This document shows positions 9,101 to 15,902 of a DNA stretch of 64,000 nucleotides, one piece after another. The notes under the pieces were generated by a model, which saw nothing but the letters and a program-made list of their open reading frames with translations, did not search any database and was not told the origin of the DNA. Source of the stretch: Mesorhizobium sp. SARCC-RB16n (GTDB lineage: Bacteria > Pseudomonadota > Alphaproteobacteria > Rhizobiales > Rhizobiaceae); NCBI RefSeq assembly GCF_008520305.1, contig NZ_ML703270.1:228895-292894 (forward strand), read 5' to 3'. The stretch's first letter is position 1. The number at the start of each line of letters is the position of its first letter. The position numbers and the translations under genes were made by a program.

Positions 9101-9664
9101 ATGACAGGCGATGAAAATAGTGGGCCTATGGTTGAAGGCGAGGATACCTCGCTTCTGATCGTCGATGACGACAAGCCGTTCCTGACCCGTCTGGCCCGTG
9201 CCATGGAAACCAGGGGTTTTGTGGTCGAGACGGCGGAGAGCGTCGAGGAGGCCGTGGGCAAGGCGCGCGCCAATCCGCCCGCCTATGCCGTGGTCGACAT
9301 GCGGCTCGGCGATGGCAACGGCCTCGACGTCGTCGCCGCTATCCGCGAGAAGCGCGAGGATTCCCGCACCATCATCCTGACCGGTTATGGCAACATTGCC
9401 ACCGCTGTGACCGCGGTGAAACTCGGCGCCGTCGACTATCTGTCGAAGCCCGCCGACGCCGACGATGTCTTTGCGGCACTGACCCGTACCACCGGCGAGC
9501 GCGCCGCCCCGCCGGAAAACCCGATGTCGGCCGACCGCGTGCGCTGGGAGCACATCCAGCGCGTCTATGAAATGTGCGAGCGCAACGTCTCCGAGACCGC
9601 GCGCCGGCTTAACATGCATCGCCGTACCCTGCAGCGGATCCTGGCCAAGCGCGCGCCGCGTTAG
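9101..9664 (+). CDS. actR: response regulator ActR/RegA
   Basis: This is the DNA-binding partner of ActS, about 187 residues. The receiver domain (residues 17-130) has the acidic pocket VDDD and phosphoacceptor D66 in VVDMRLGDGNG, then ILTGYGNIATAV and K in YLSKPAD. The C-terminal Fis-type helix-turn-helix (NVSETARRLNMHRRTLQRIL) is almost invariant in RegA orthologues. The ATG at 9101 gives the normal family length; an in-frame start further upstream would overlap actS. A TTGACA at about 9024 could be part of an internal promoter, but no convincing -10 box follows. Confidence 0.93.
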   Translation: MTGDENSGPMVEGEDTSLLIVDDDKPFLTRLARAMETRGFVVETAESVEEAVGKARANPPAYAVVDMRLGDGNGLDVVAAIREKREDSRTIILTGYGNIATAVTAVKLGAVDYLSKPADADDVFAALTRTTGERAAPPENPMSADRVRWEHIQRVYEMCERNVSETARRLNMHRRTLQRILAKRAPR

Positions 9665-9741
9665 GATCGCTGGTCGCCGCCTGCGATCGATGAAAGTTTA
9701 CAGCCTGCGGCGGAGACGACCCAATCGCCGAAGTCAGCGCT

Positions 9742-9913
9742 GCCCCTCATCGCCCTGCTGGGCACTTCTCTGCGTATAGTGACGGTGAGAAGGGGCTGCG
9801 GCAACGCGACGCTCTTCTTGCGACGTCGACGATTGGCGAAACCGGTTGCGGGAGCGTCCCTCTCCCCGTCACTATACGGGGAGAGGATGCCGGCAGGCAG
9901 GTGAGGGGCGGCG
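9742..9913. repeat. RIME-like intergenic mosaic element
   Basis: Long imperfect inverted arms begin with GCCCCTCATCGCCCTGCTGG and end with GGCAGGCAGGTGAGGGGCGG, with internal CTCCCCGTCACTATACGGGGAG hairpins. It fills most of the 300-bp space between actR and nhaA. A near relative is at 11217-11390. It matches the general description of rhizobial RIME elements: two outer palindromes enclosing variable sequence and no coding capacity. The rest of this 300-bp space shows nothing further except the nhaA ribosome site. Confidence 0.8.
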
Positions 9914-9964
9914 CCGGCGCTTGGATAATGAGGCGCGCCGAGCAGGCTAGTTAACGGAGGCAAG

Positions 9965-11155
9965 ATGCAGGATCAGAAGCAACGGCCGGTTTCCGTCTTC
10001 CGCGAATTCCTCGACAGCGAGGCGGCTGGCGGCATCATCCTGATGGCGGCGGCGGCCCTTGCCCTGATCGTCGCCAATTCGCCGCTTGCCGGGACCTACT
10101 TCGCCGTTCTCCATGCCTATCTAGGTCCGCTCAGCGTCTCGCACTGGGTCAATGACGGGCTGATGGCGGTGTTCTTCCTGCTCGTTGGGCTGGAGATCAA
10201 ACGCGAGATGCTGGATGGTCAGCTTTCAACTTGGCCACGCCGGGTGCTGCCCGGCATCGCCGCCGCGGGCGGCATGGTGGTGCCGGCGCTGGTTTATGTC
10301 GCCGTCAACAGCAACAATCCGGCCGCACTGTCCGGCTGGGCGATCCCGACTGCCACCGACATTGCCTTCGCGCTCGGCGTGCTGTCGCTGCTCGGCAGCC
10401 GCGTGCCGGCCTCGCTGAAGGTCTTCCTGACCGCGCTTGCCATCATCGACGACCTCGGCGCCGTCATCATCATCGCCATATTCTACACCAGCGGCCTGTC
10501 GCTGGCCTATCTCGGCGCAGCCCTTGCCGTCATCGCCGTGCTCGTCGTGCTCAACCGCATGCGGGTGATGATGCTGGTGCCCTATCTCGTGCTTGGCGCC
10601 ATCCTGTGGGTGCTGGTGCTGAAGTCCGGCGTCCATGCCACGCTCGCCGGCGTAGCACTTGCGCTCACCATTCCGCTCGAACGCTCGGCCGGCCTCGGCC
10701 ACGACCATTCGCCGCTGCACCGGCTCGAGCACGGCCTGCACAAGCTGGTGGCGTTCATCGTCATCCCGATCTTCGGCTTTGCCAATGCCGGCGTTTCGCT
10801 CGCCGGCCTGAGCGTCAGTGCCCTGATCGAGCCGTTGACGCTGGGCGTCGCGGCCGGTCTCGTCGTCGGCAAGCTGGTCGGGGTGTTCGGTTCTTCCGCG
10901 CTCGCCATCCGCTTCGGCCTCGCCGACCTGCCGGCTCATGCCGGCTGGCTGCACATGATAGGCATCTCACTGCTGTGCGGCATCGGCTTCACCATGAGCC
11001 TGTTCATAGGCCTGCTCGCCTTTGCCAGCGACGTGGCGCTGCAGGACGCCGTCAAGGTCGGCATTCTCGCGGGTTCCTTCATCGCCGCGCTGCTCGGTGC
11101 CGCGGTGCTGCTGATGGCGCCGGCTGCGAGTGGGGTGGAAGAAGCGGAAGAGTAG
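9965..11155 (+). CDS. nhaA: Na+/H+ antiporter NhaA
   Basis: This inner-membrane antiporter expels Na+ (or Li+) in exchange for protons and helps with alkaline pH and salt stress. It has 396 residues, the usual length, with about twelve helices. The ion-binding aspartate pair is D162/D163 in [11 protein letters not shown]132 in [12 protein letters not shown] corresponds to E. coli D133, in the extended chain of helix IV. The pH-sensor region [13 protein letters not shown] is present. A good ribosome site, ACGGAGG, lies just before the ATG. It stands alone between two RIME-like repeats. Confidence 0.96.
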   Translation: MQDQKQRPVSVFREFLDSEAAGGIILMAAAALALIVANSPLAGTYFAVLHAYLGPLSVSHWVNDGLMAVFFLLVGLEIKREMLDGQLSTWPRRVLPGIAAAGGMVVPALVYVAVNSNNPAALSGWAIPTATDIAFALGVLSLLGSRVPASLKVFLTALAIIDDLGAVIIIAIFYTSGLSLAYLGAALAVIAVLVVLNRMRVMMLVPYLVLGAILWVLVLKSGVHATLAGVALALTIPLERSAGLGHDHSPLHRLEHGLHKLVAFIVIPIFGFANAGVSLAGLSVSALIEPLTLGVAAGLVVGKLVGVFGSSALAIRFGLADLPAHAGWLHMIGISLLCGIGFTMSLFIGLLAFASDVALQDAVKVGILAGSFIAALLGAAVLLMAPAASGVEEAEE

Positions 11156-11216
11156 GATGGCCTGCCCTAAAACGTGACCGCTGTTTCGACGCGAATGCAC
11201 TTTTCGGCGAATGTCG

Positions 11217-11390
11217 CGCCGCCCCTCATCTGCCTGCCGGCATCTTCTCCCCGTAAACGGGGCGAAGGGGCTGGCCGCAACCCCGCCACCTTTTCCGCAA
11301 TGTCGGCGATTGGCGAAATCCGCGACGAGAGCGTCCTTCTCCCCGTCGCTATACGGGGAGAAGATGCCGGCAGGCAGATGAGGGGCGGCG
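11217..11390. repeat. RIME-like element with perfect 37-bp inverted arms
   Basis: Positions 11217-11253 are the exact reverse complement of 11354-11390. The arms start with CGCCGCCCCTCATCTGCCTG. The interior carries further CTCCCCG/CGGGGAG palindromes. It lies between the convergent genes nhaA and mmcB and shows no open frame of its own. It is the best preserved of the four large repeats in the window and may fold as a terminator in both directions. Confidence 0.85.
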
Positions 11391-11431
11391 CCAGCATCTG
11401 ACAGTTGCGGGCGTCAATTTCAGGGCCGCGA

Positions 11432-11944
11432 CTACTCGCTCTCCCCCTCCAGCGCCGGCACCGCCACGCCCGCCAGCTCCGCCGCGAGCAGCCGCGCCGC
11501 GCCCGCACGCGCGATGCGCAACATCAGCGCCTTGCGCGTCGCCGCCGCCATGCGGTGCTCCGGCGCGTCGCGCAGGATTTCGGCGCCATAGCCGTCGGAA
11601 AGGATGAAGCCGCACTCGTCCGGAAAAATCTCCGCCGGCACACCGGGATGGGTGGCAAAGAAAAAACGGTCGGAATGCAGCCGATAATCCGGCCATTTGC
11701 GGTCGACGCGAAAATCCTCGATCGACGATTTGATCTCGATGATCCAGATATCGCCCTGCCGCGTCAGCGCCACGAGATCGGCGCGCCGGCCGGTGGCCAG
11801 CGACAGTTCAGGCAGCACATGCGCGCCCATCTGCATCAACAGCCGTTGCACGCCACGCCGCACCAGCATGGCACGCTCGGACTGGCGGCCGTCGATCAGA
11901 GGGTTCAGGGGAATCGGGGAGATGATTGGCATGGCAGGCATCAT
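11432..11944 (-). CDS. mmcB: MmcB family DNA repair protein
   Basis: MmcB is a predicted PD-(D/E)XK nuclease of the alphaproteobacterial DNA-damage response, tied in Caulobacter to translesion or mutagenic repair. The protein has 170 residues, the normal size. Likely catalytic residues are D56 (GRRADLVAL), E70 and K72 (IWIIEIKSS). Further family features are YRLHSDRFFFATHPGVP and ADGYGAEIL-like FILSDGYGAEIL. The IS1595 transposon inserted only 36 bp upstream of its start, so its native promoter has probably been displaced. A TATAAT box in the transposon end points toward this gene. Confidence 0.9.
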   Translation of the reverse strand: MMPAMPIISPIPLNPLIDGRQSERAMLVRRGVQRLLMQMGAHVLPELSLATGRRADLVALTRQGDIWIIEIKSSIEDFRVDRKWPDYRLHSDRFFFATHPGVPAEIFPDECGFILSDGYGAEILRDAPEHRMAAATRKALMLRIARAGAARLLAAELAGVAVPALEGESE

Positions 11945-11972
11945 GCCAGGTTTTGTTCACGGTTTGAACCTG

Positions 11973-11980
11973 CTTTTAGG
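11973..11980. repeat. left 8-bp target-site duplication (TTTTAGGC)
   Basis: TTTTAGGC directly abuts the left inverted repeat and is repeated directly after the right inverted repeat at 15428-15435. Eight base pairs is the duplication length known for IS1595-family elements. Confidence 0.9.
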
Positions 11981-12003
11981 CGGCGATTATATCGTTGACA
12001 AAC
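11981..12003. repeat. left terminal inverted repeat of the IS1595 transposon
   Basis: The repeat begins GGCGATTATATCGTTGACAA and is the exact reverse complement of 15405-15427. On the minus strand it contains TATAAT (11985-11990) pointing out of the element toward mmcB, with a TTTCCA 17 bp upstream (12008-12013). This is a possible weak outward promoter. Confidence 0.92.
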
Positions 12004-12098
12004 CTAGATGGAAAATAGGAATATGATCCTCGACAGGCCGGCCACTCCAATTCACGTCTGTGAGTCAATCCGTCGCACCATCTTAACCATTCCTTAAC

Positions 12099-12147
12099 CA
12101 TATGATTCTGTTATTGTTTTCCTCTGTACCGGAGGACGAATCATATG
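12099..12147. promoter_or_regulatory. inverted repeat spanning the 5' leader and start codon of the methyltransferase gene
   Basis: CATATGATTC (12099-12108) is repeated inverted as GAATCATATG (12138-12147). The second arm includes the ATG start codon (12145-12147), and the loop holds the ribosome site GGAGG (12131-12135). Each arm contains a GANTC site, the CcrM methylation target in alphaproteobacteria. The repeat could be an operator or an RNA hairpin that hides the start codon. Just upstream is a direct repeat, CTTAACCAT / CCTTAACCAT. Confidence 0.65.
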
Positions 12148-12738
12148 GACGCAACCTACAATCTTAACGGCGGTTTCAAGCCGACGATGAAAAGGTTCGC
12201 TGATCTCGCGGGGCCTGACTATTTCCCGACGCCAGCCTGGGCCACCCACGCCCTCATGGAAAACGAGACGTTCACCGGAGAAATCTGGGAGTGCGCGTGC
12301 GGGGATGGCGCTATGTCACGGGTGCTGGAGACGAGGGGCAATCCGGTACGCAGTTCGGATTTATTTGATCGCGGGTTCGGACAGTCCGGCATTGACTTCA
12401 ACACCGCCAAGACGCCTGCGGATAACATTGTCACTAACCCGCCCTACAACAGCGCGGAAAGCTTTGTGCGTTCTGGCGTGAAACTAGCCCGCAACAAGTT
12501 CGCGTTGCTTCTCAGGCTGGCCTTTTTGGAAGGGGCAAATCGAGCCAATACCATTTTCTCCGAATGCCCGCCGGCCCGCGTGTGGGTTTTCAGTGAACGG
12601 ATCACATTCTACCCAGCCGGAGCGGTGCAAGCCGGTAGCGGAACCACTGCCTACGCGTGGTTTGTCTGGGACAAAACCACCCCATCCAAGACAGAGTTGA
12701 AGTGGTTCCAACCCGGCTACAAGGGGAAGTATCGCTAG
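12145..12738 (+). CDS. SAM-dependent DNA adenine-type methyltransferase (passenger gene)
   Basis: This protein of 197 residues has class I methyltransferase signatures. Motif I is at about residues 50-58 (CACGDGAMS). The acidic residue after strand 2 is SSDLFDRG. The catalytic motif IV is NPPY at 98-101, typical of N6-adenine methyltransferases. It is short, with no separate target-recognition domain, like phage or mobile-element orphan enzymes. The ATG follows GGAGG by 9 bases. It converges with the gene at 12740-13045, the stop codons being a base apart. The target sequence is unknown. It could protect the element, modify host regulation, or be the modification half of a minimal restriction system. 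Confidence 0.8.
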   Translation: MDATYNLNGGFKPTMKRFADLAGPDYFPTPAWATHALMENETFTGEIWECACGDGAMSRVLETRGNPVRSSDLFDRGFGQSGIDFNTAKTPADNIVTNPPYNSAESFVRSGVKLARNKFALLLRLAFLEGANRANTIFSECPPARVWVFSERITFYPAGAVQAGSGTTAYAWFVWDKTTPSKTELKWFQPGYKGKYR

Positions 12739-12739
12739 T

Positions 12740-13045
12740 TTATATGGCGTTGCGAGCCTGTTGGTGAACCCTGCCGGCGGCAGTTATCCGAAGGCCACCG
12801 TCTATTTGCTCTAAAAAGCCGCGATAGATAAAGTTTCTGCTGGAGCCCTTATGGGACGTAATGTTGCGCACACGCTGCTCCCAAATAGCTTCATTAGGTC
12901 TCGACACTGAACCCTGATAATCACCTGCCGTGAGAGCAATCCGGTTTGGTATCTCATGAATGAGCGTACCTATGGGCGCTTCACCGTTTGGGCGTCCAAC
13001 CAAAATATCTTCCACAATCTCTGAAAGCCGCCGTTCTGTTGTCAT
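12740..13045 (-). CDS. small protein with winged-helix-like pattern, function unknown
   Basis: The protein has 101 residues. I do not recognise a named family with certainty. The C-terminal half (WEQRVRNITSHKGSSRNFIY, then GFLEQIDGGLRITAAGR) resembles the N-terminal winged-helix domain of Mrr-like restriction proteins, in which a W-E-x-R-V-R helix is followed by L-x-x-x-x-x-G-x-x-x-I-T-x-A-G-R. No nuclease residues are present. It converges end to end with the methyltransferase gene, suggesting a functional or regulatory link. A run of AACCCTCCC on the plus strand just before its ATG gives a GGGAGG ribosome site. Confidence 0.6.
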   Translation of the reverse strand: MTTERRLSEIVEDILVGRPNGEAPIGTLIHEIPNRIALTAGDYQGSVSRPNEAIWEQRVRNITSHKGSSRNFIYRGFLEQIDGGLRITAAGRVHQQARNAI

Positions 13046-13123
13046 GCTCTAACCCTCCCAAAGTAATGGAAGGGGACAATACGGCGCACCGATAAAGAGT
13101 CAACAGACGCAGCGCTTGACTGA

Positions 13124-13342
13124 TCAGCGTTTTTCTTGCTCGCGCTTACGTCGAACCAGTTCCTTTATCTGCTCGTCGGTGAGCTTCGGCGCGTGGGCGA
13201 TCTTGTTGACCACGGCATCGAATGCCGCGTCGGATTCGTCCGTTTCCAGTTCGCGCGCCTTCTCGACAAACTTCTGGTACTGCCGGTCTTTCGCTGACTG
13301 GGTTTCCAGTTCGCGGGCGGCTTTGCGGGACTTGTCAGGCAT
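13124..13342 (-). CDS. small charged protein, third gene of the toxin-antitoxin-like operon
   Basis: The protein has 72 residues, mostly charged and helical (MPDKSRKAARELETQSAKDR at the start). No known domain is recognised. Its C-terminus (VVNKIAHAPKLTDEQIKELV then RRKREQEKR) is clearly related to the short peptide at 17478-17612 in the neighbouring segment. Its ATG overlaps the 3' end of the putative toxin gene by 8 bp, so the two are translationally coupled. An in-frame start further upstream would lie deeper inside the toxin gene and is less likely. Confidence 0.6.
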   Translation of the reverse strand: MPDKSRKAARELETQSAKDRQYQKFVEKARELETDESDAAFDAVVNKIAHAPKLTDEQIKELVRRKREQEKR

Positions 13343-13643
13343 TGGCCTCTGGTGCCTCTGGCGCAAAGGCAACGGCGTGAACAGTGACGTCGTTGTCATC
13401 GTAGGAATATAGAACCCACACCTCTTTCGTCTCAGCTAGATCATTGCCGGCTACGACGAAAAGCAGAAACTTTGTCGGTTCATGCGCGTGACGAGGTAGG
13501 CCTTTCTCTGGCATTCGGCAAATAAGCCACTCAATGCCTTGCCATTGTTCGTCGAAGCGACCGTTAGCAACAGCGTGCGCGTCAACGAAGACCTGCGCAC
13601 GCTGATCGAGTACGACAGTACGGTAGGTCGGCCAAGAAGCCAT
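13335..13643 (-). CDS. putative RelE/ParE-like toxin
   Basis: The protein has 102 residues, with a pattern like small RelE-fold ribonuclease or gyrase toxins: W-x-x-L near GIEWLICRMPEKGLPR, then a C-terminal beta-hairpin EVWVLYSYDDNDVTVHAVAF. It starts 4 bp after the stop of the DUF4065/Panacea-type gene, the order found in PanAT toxin-antitoxin pairs. Toxin activity is inferred from context and from this weak pattern; catalytic residues cannot be assigned. It may instead be an uncharacterised protein of the same operon. Confidence 0.5.
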   Translation of the reverse strand: MASWPTYRTVVLDQRAQVFVDAHAVANGRFDEQWQGIEWLICRMPEKGLPRHAHEPTKFLLFVVAGNDLAETKEVWVLYSYDDNDVTVHAVAFAPEAPEANA

Positions 13644-13647
13644 GTTG

Positions 13648-14181
13648 TTATGCCGCCACTGCTTCCACTTCGGCAGCCATCGAAGCGGCCCAAGTCTTAA
13701 CGTCTTCCGTCACCTCTCCTAGTTCGGAAGCAAGGGTGGCGTAAAGGGGAATTTCTTCACCTTCGGCGGCTGCGTCCCAAATAACGTCGTGCGTCATCTC
13801 GCTTACAGCATTCGCCGTATAGCCACACACGGCATCCAAAATTGACCGCGCCAGAGCCCGGTCGTCCTCCGAAAGTGTTTCGACGTTCGGATTTGCCAGC
13901 GAAATGTACTTGCGAACATCGTATTGGAATTCGGGTTCCTGGATAAGGATTTTGCCATCATCCTTTAGTTCCCGAAGGGTCGCCAAGATTTGAGCTGGCA
14001 CTGGTCCTTTCTTGCGCTTTACGTAAGACTCCCCCGTCACAGACAAACCGTGCATTTTGTATGACAGGACATCTGTGTACCAAAGCGTCTTATTGAGTCG
14101 TATCGCCCCCAGCCTATGGGGGTGATCTCGGCACTCGTGCACAATGAAGTGTACCAGCGCCTTAAATTTTGCGGTCGCCAT
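13648..14181 (-). CDS. DUF4065/Panacea-domain protein, probable antitoxin
   Basis: The protein has 177 residues. The N-terminal half matches the Panacea (SocA-like, DUF4065) fold: IRLNKTLWYTDVLSYKMHGL (about 28-47), then YVKRKKGPVPAQIL (53-66). Panacea domains neutralise many unrelated toxins, and proteolytic-adaptor roles are also known. The C-terminal half (about 90-177) is acidic and helical and could be the partner-binding part. The gene leads a three-gene operon with a RelE-like gene and a small charged protein. Its start is preceded by AGGAGG, with a promoter and palindrome at 14200-14263, fitting autoregulation. Confidence 0.75.
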   Translation of the reverse strand: MATAKFKALVHFIVHECRDHPHRLGAIRLNKTLWYTDVLSYKMHGLSVTGESYVKRKKGPVPAQILATLRELKDDGKILIQEPEFQYDVRKYISLANPNVETLSEDDRALARSILDAVCGYTANAVSEMTHDVIWDAAAEGEEIPLYATLASELGEVTEDVKTWAASMAAEVEAVAA

Positions 14182-14199
14182 GACAACCTCCTGTGATTC

Positions 14200-14222
14200 T
14201 TCGCCCTCATTTTGAGGGCGAA
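14200..14222. promoter_or_regulatory. palindromic operator-like site of the Panacea operon
   Basis: TTCGCCCTCA (14200-14209) pairs with TGAGGGCGAA (14213-14222) around a 3-nt spacer. It lies between the predicted promoter and the start of the DUF4065 gene. Its position suits an autoregulatory operator, or an RNA hairpin in the leader just before the AGGAGG ribosome site. Confidence 0.65.
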
Positions 14223-14234
14223 TCCGTTAACGCA

Positions 14235-14263
14235 TATATAGTGGGTGCTTGACAATGGGGCAA
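14235..14263 (-). promoter_or_regulatory. predicted promoter of the Panacea operon
   Basis: On the minus strand, TTGCCC (14258-14263) is followed after 17 bp by TATATA (14235-14240). It reads toward the DUF4065 gene, whose ATG is at 14181. Match to the sigma-70 consensus is moderate. Confidence 0.5.
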
Positions 14264-14410
14264 GTTTGCACTATGGGCGCCCCCGAGTCTGTAAAGTAGG
14301 CGTTTACGCAATAAATTCAGCTACTTGCGTTTTCTTCGCCTTTTTTTGTTCTCGACAAGTTCCAGATCCAGTTGCACAGGTTTCCTGCGAAATGAGCGCT
14401 TCGCGTCAAC

Positions 14411-15358
14411 TCACGCCCTATACGTGAGGCGCTTGCCAGCGGCACCCTTCAAAGCAATGAGCGAACGAACGTTATCTTCAACGCCCAAGGCCGAACGGTT
14501 CGAATAGCGGAAGTCGAACTCTGCCAGATAGCGGTGCAGATGGTGTTCAGCGCAATGCTGGTAGACGCCCTTCATGCCGCGCTTGAAGATCGAATAGTAG
14601 CCTTCCACGGTGTTCGTGTGGATGGTCTTTGCGCCTTCGTAACGGACATACTCATCCTTGGAATGCACTACGGTATCGTGCGAGGCGAACTCGCCGCTTA
14701 GATAGCGATAGCCGCCCCACTCGTCAGTCATCATGGCGGTTTCCTTGGCGATGTTGGCGCGAACGATCGGCATGACGGTCTTCACCTTGGCGCTGTCGAT
14801 ATGGAAGGAACGGGCAATGCCGCCGCGCTCTACCAAGGTCAAGACAGTGTTCTTGTGAGCGCCACCGCCGCGACGGACTTCGGTGCCGGCAAGGCGACCG
14901 ATATACGTCTCGTCAATTTCAACGGTCTTGCCATTGCCGCCCATAGGCGAAAGCGAGCCAGACGCCATTGCAAGGCGAATGCGGTGAGCCAGAAACCAAG
15001 CCGCCTTGTAGGTGATCTCCAAGGTGCGGTGCAACTGATGGGCGCTGATACCTTTCTTGGACGAACACATGAGGTGAATAGCCTGTAGCCAGGTGGTGAG
15101 CGGCAAATGGCTTTCTTCCAAGACCGTGCCCATACGAACCGTGAACTGGCCCTTGCAGTCACGACACTTGTAGAGGCCGTGGCGCTCGACGCCGTGCGGG
15201 TTTTTCTTCGAAGGCTTGGTGCGGACGCCTACCAGCTTGTACGGCTTTTCCATCGAACCGCAGTGATGGCAGACCGGACCATACGGCCAAAGCATACCCT
15301 CGACATGTTCGAAAGCAGCGGCTTCGTCGCGAAAGTGAGGGCGGGAGAGGACGGACAT
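14411..15358 (-). CDS. IS1595 family (ISXO2-like) transposase
   Basis: The transposase has 315 residues. An N-terminal zinc ribbon has C30/C33 and C65/C68 (PVCHHCG; LYKCRDCKG). The catalytic domain has D149 (VEIDETYIGR), D212 (MMTDEWGGYRYL) and the family's third position around N249/E252 (HTNTVEGYYSIFKRG). The frame is intact with no internal stop. It reads inward from the right end, its start being 46 bp from the inverted repeat. It should act on the 23-bp ends at 11981 and 15405, and possibly in trans on the related end at 15436. Confidence 0.95.
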   Translation of the reverse strand: MSVLSRPHFRDEAAAFEHVEGMLWPYGPVCHHCGSMEKPYKLVGVRTKPSKKNPHGVERHGLYKCRDCKGQFTVRMGTVLEESHLPLTTWLQAIHLMCSSKKGISAHQLHRTLEITYKAAWFLAHRIRLAMASGSLSPMGGNGKTVEIDETYIGRLAGTEVRRGGGAHKNTVLTLVERGGIARSFHIDSAKVKTVMPIVRANIAKETAMMTDEWGGYRYLSGEFASHDTVVHSKDEYVRYEGAKTIHTNTVEGYYSIFKRGMKGVYQHCAEHHLHRYLAEFDFRYSNRSALGVEDNVRSLIALKGAAGKRLTYRA

Positions 15359-15404
15359 GGCGAAGGTTCCTAAGTTATTGGAATCTTTCTACCTCTCTCG
15401 GTTT

Positions 15405-15427
15405 GGTTTGTCAACGATATAATCGCC
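15405..15427. repeat. right terminal inverted repeat of the IS1595 transposon
   Basis: The repeat begins GGTTTGTCAACGATATAATC and is the exact reverse complement of 11981-12003. It is followed immediately by the second copy of the target duplication. Confidence 0.92.
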
Positions 15428-15435
15428 TTTTAGGC
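15428..15435. repeat. right 8-bp target-site duplication (TTTTAGGC)
   Basis: This is the direct copy of 11973-11980. It separates the right end of the first transposon from the left-end-like sequence of the second segment at 15436, so the insertion landed exactly 8 bp from that older end. Confidence 0.88.
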
Positions 15436-15458
15436 GGCGATTATATGGTTGACAAACC
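15436..15458. repeat. left-end-like terminal repeat of the second segment
   Basis: It begins GGCGATTATATGGTTGACAA and differs from 11981-12003 at one position (G for C at the 12th base). It is in the same orientation as the left end of the first element. Confidence 0.85.
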
Positions 15459-15545
15459 CAAAGTGGGGATATGGTTCTCGACAGGCCGGCGCTCACGAAC
15501 GATTAAGACCTTCCACGTATCTCAAGGCGCCTACAGGGGGCGAGC

Positions 15546-15797
15546 GTGGCCGAAAAGAGTAAAATTGCGGAAGCGGTCATAAAGTATCTTTTGATCGCAC
15601 AGATGCTTGGTGCGGGCGCTTTCATTGCCTTTTGGCTAAGGAACGGGAAGGCCACCATCCCAAAGCACGGCGGCGGCTGGCATGTCCTTGATCGGATTCA
15701 AGACCCGTACCTCTATTGGTTTCTACTGATCGCAATTTCATGGGCCGGCGTTGTGCTCCCGCTCTGGTATATCTACCAGGCCCCGCCGAAGCGCTAG
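15546..15797 (+). CDS. small two-helix membrane protein
   Basis: The protein has 83 residues and starts at a GTG preceded by AGGGGG. Two hydrophobic segments are visible: about residues 12-31 (AVIKYLLIAQMLGAGAFIAF) and about 54-76 (YLYWFLLIAISWAGVVLPLWY). They are separated by a polar loop with GGGWHVLDRIQDP. No family is recognised. It is the first gene of the second segment and points toward the Beta-family gene 105 bp downstream. Small membrane proteins beside nuclease-like defence genes can act as effectors, but nothing here shows that directly. Confidence 0.6.
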   Translation: MAEKSKIAEAVIKYLLIAQMLGAGAFIAFWLRNGKATIPKHGGGWHVLDRIQDPYLYWFLLIAISWAGVVLPLWYIYQAPPKR

Positions 15798-15902
15798 GCG
15801 CTACCCAGCCGTGGGGGGATGGCACTATTTTCGACAGATGATCCGCTATCCTAGATCAATTTCAAATGTTACGTTCCCCAAAATAAATACTTGGGGGATC
15901 AA

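Larger units (their letters stand above)
11981..15427. mobile_element. IS1595-family transposon with passenger genes (3447 bp)
   Basis: The element is bounded by perfect 23-bp inverted repeats (11981-12003 and 15405-15427) and flanked by the 8-bp duplication TTTTAGGC. It encodes an intact IS1595/ISXO2-type transposase at its right end. Five passenger genes follow: a DNA methyltransferase, a convergent winged-helix-like protein, a small charged protein, a RelE-like putative toxin and a DUF4065/Panacea-type putative antitoxin. Some IS1595-family subgroups are known to carry passengers, but this combination is not one I recognise. Intact repeats, target duplication and transposase suggest recent, possibly still active, transposition. 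The exact ISfinder name is not known to me. Confidence 0.9.

Noticed and set aside
7675-9273. 532-codon minus-strand frame over actS
   Set aside because: Antisense of a conserved histidine kinase; composition is typical of shadow frames.
15428-15435. TTTTAGGC as target duplication of the second segment
   Set aside because: No second copy follows any right end there, so it is assigned only to the first transposon.
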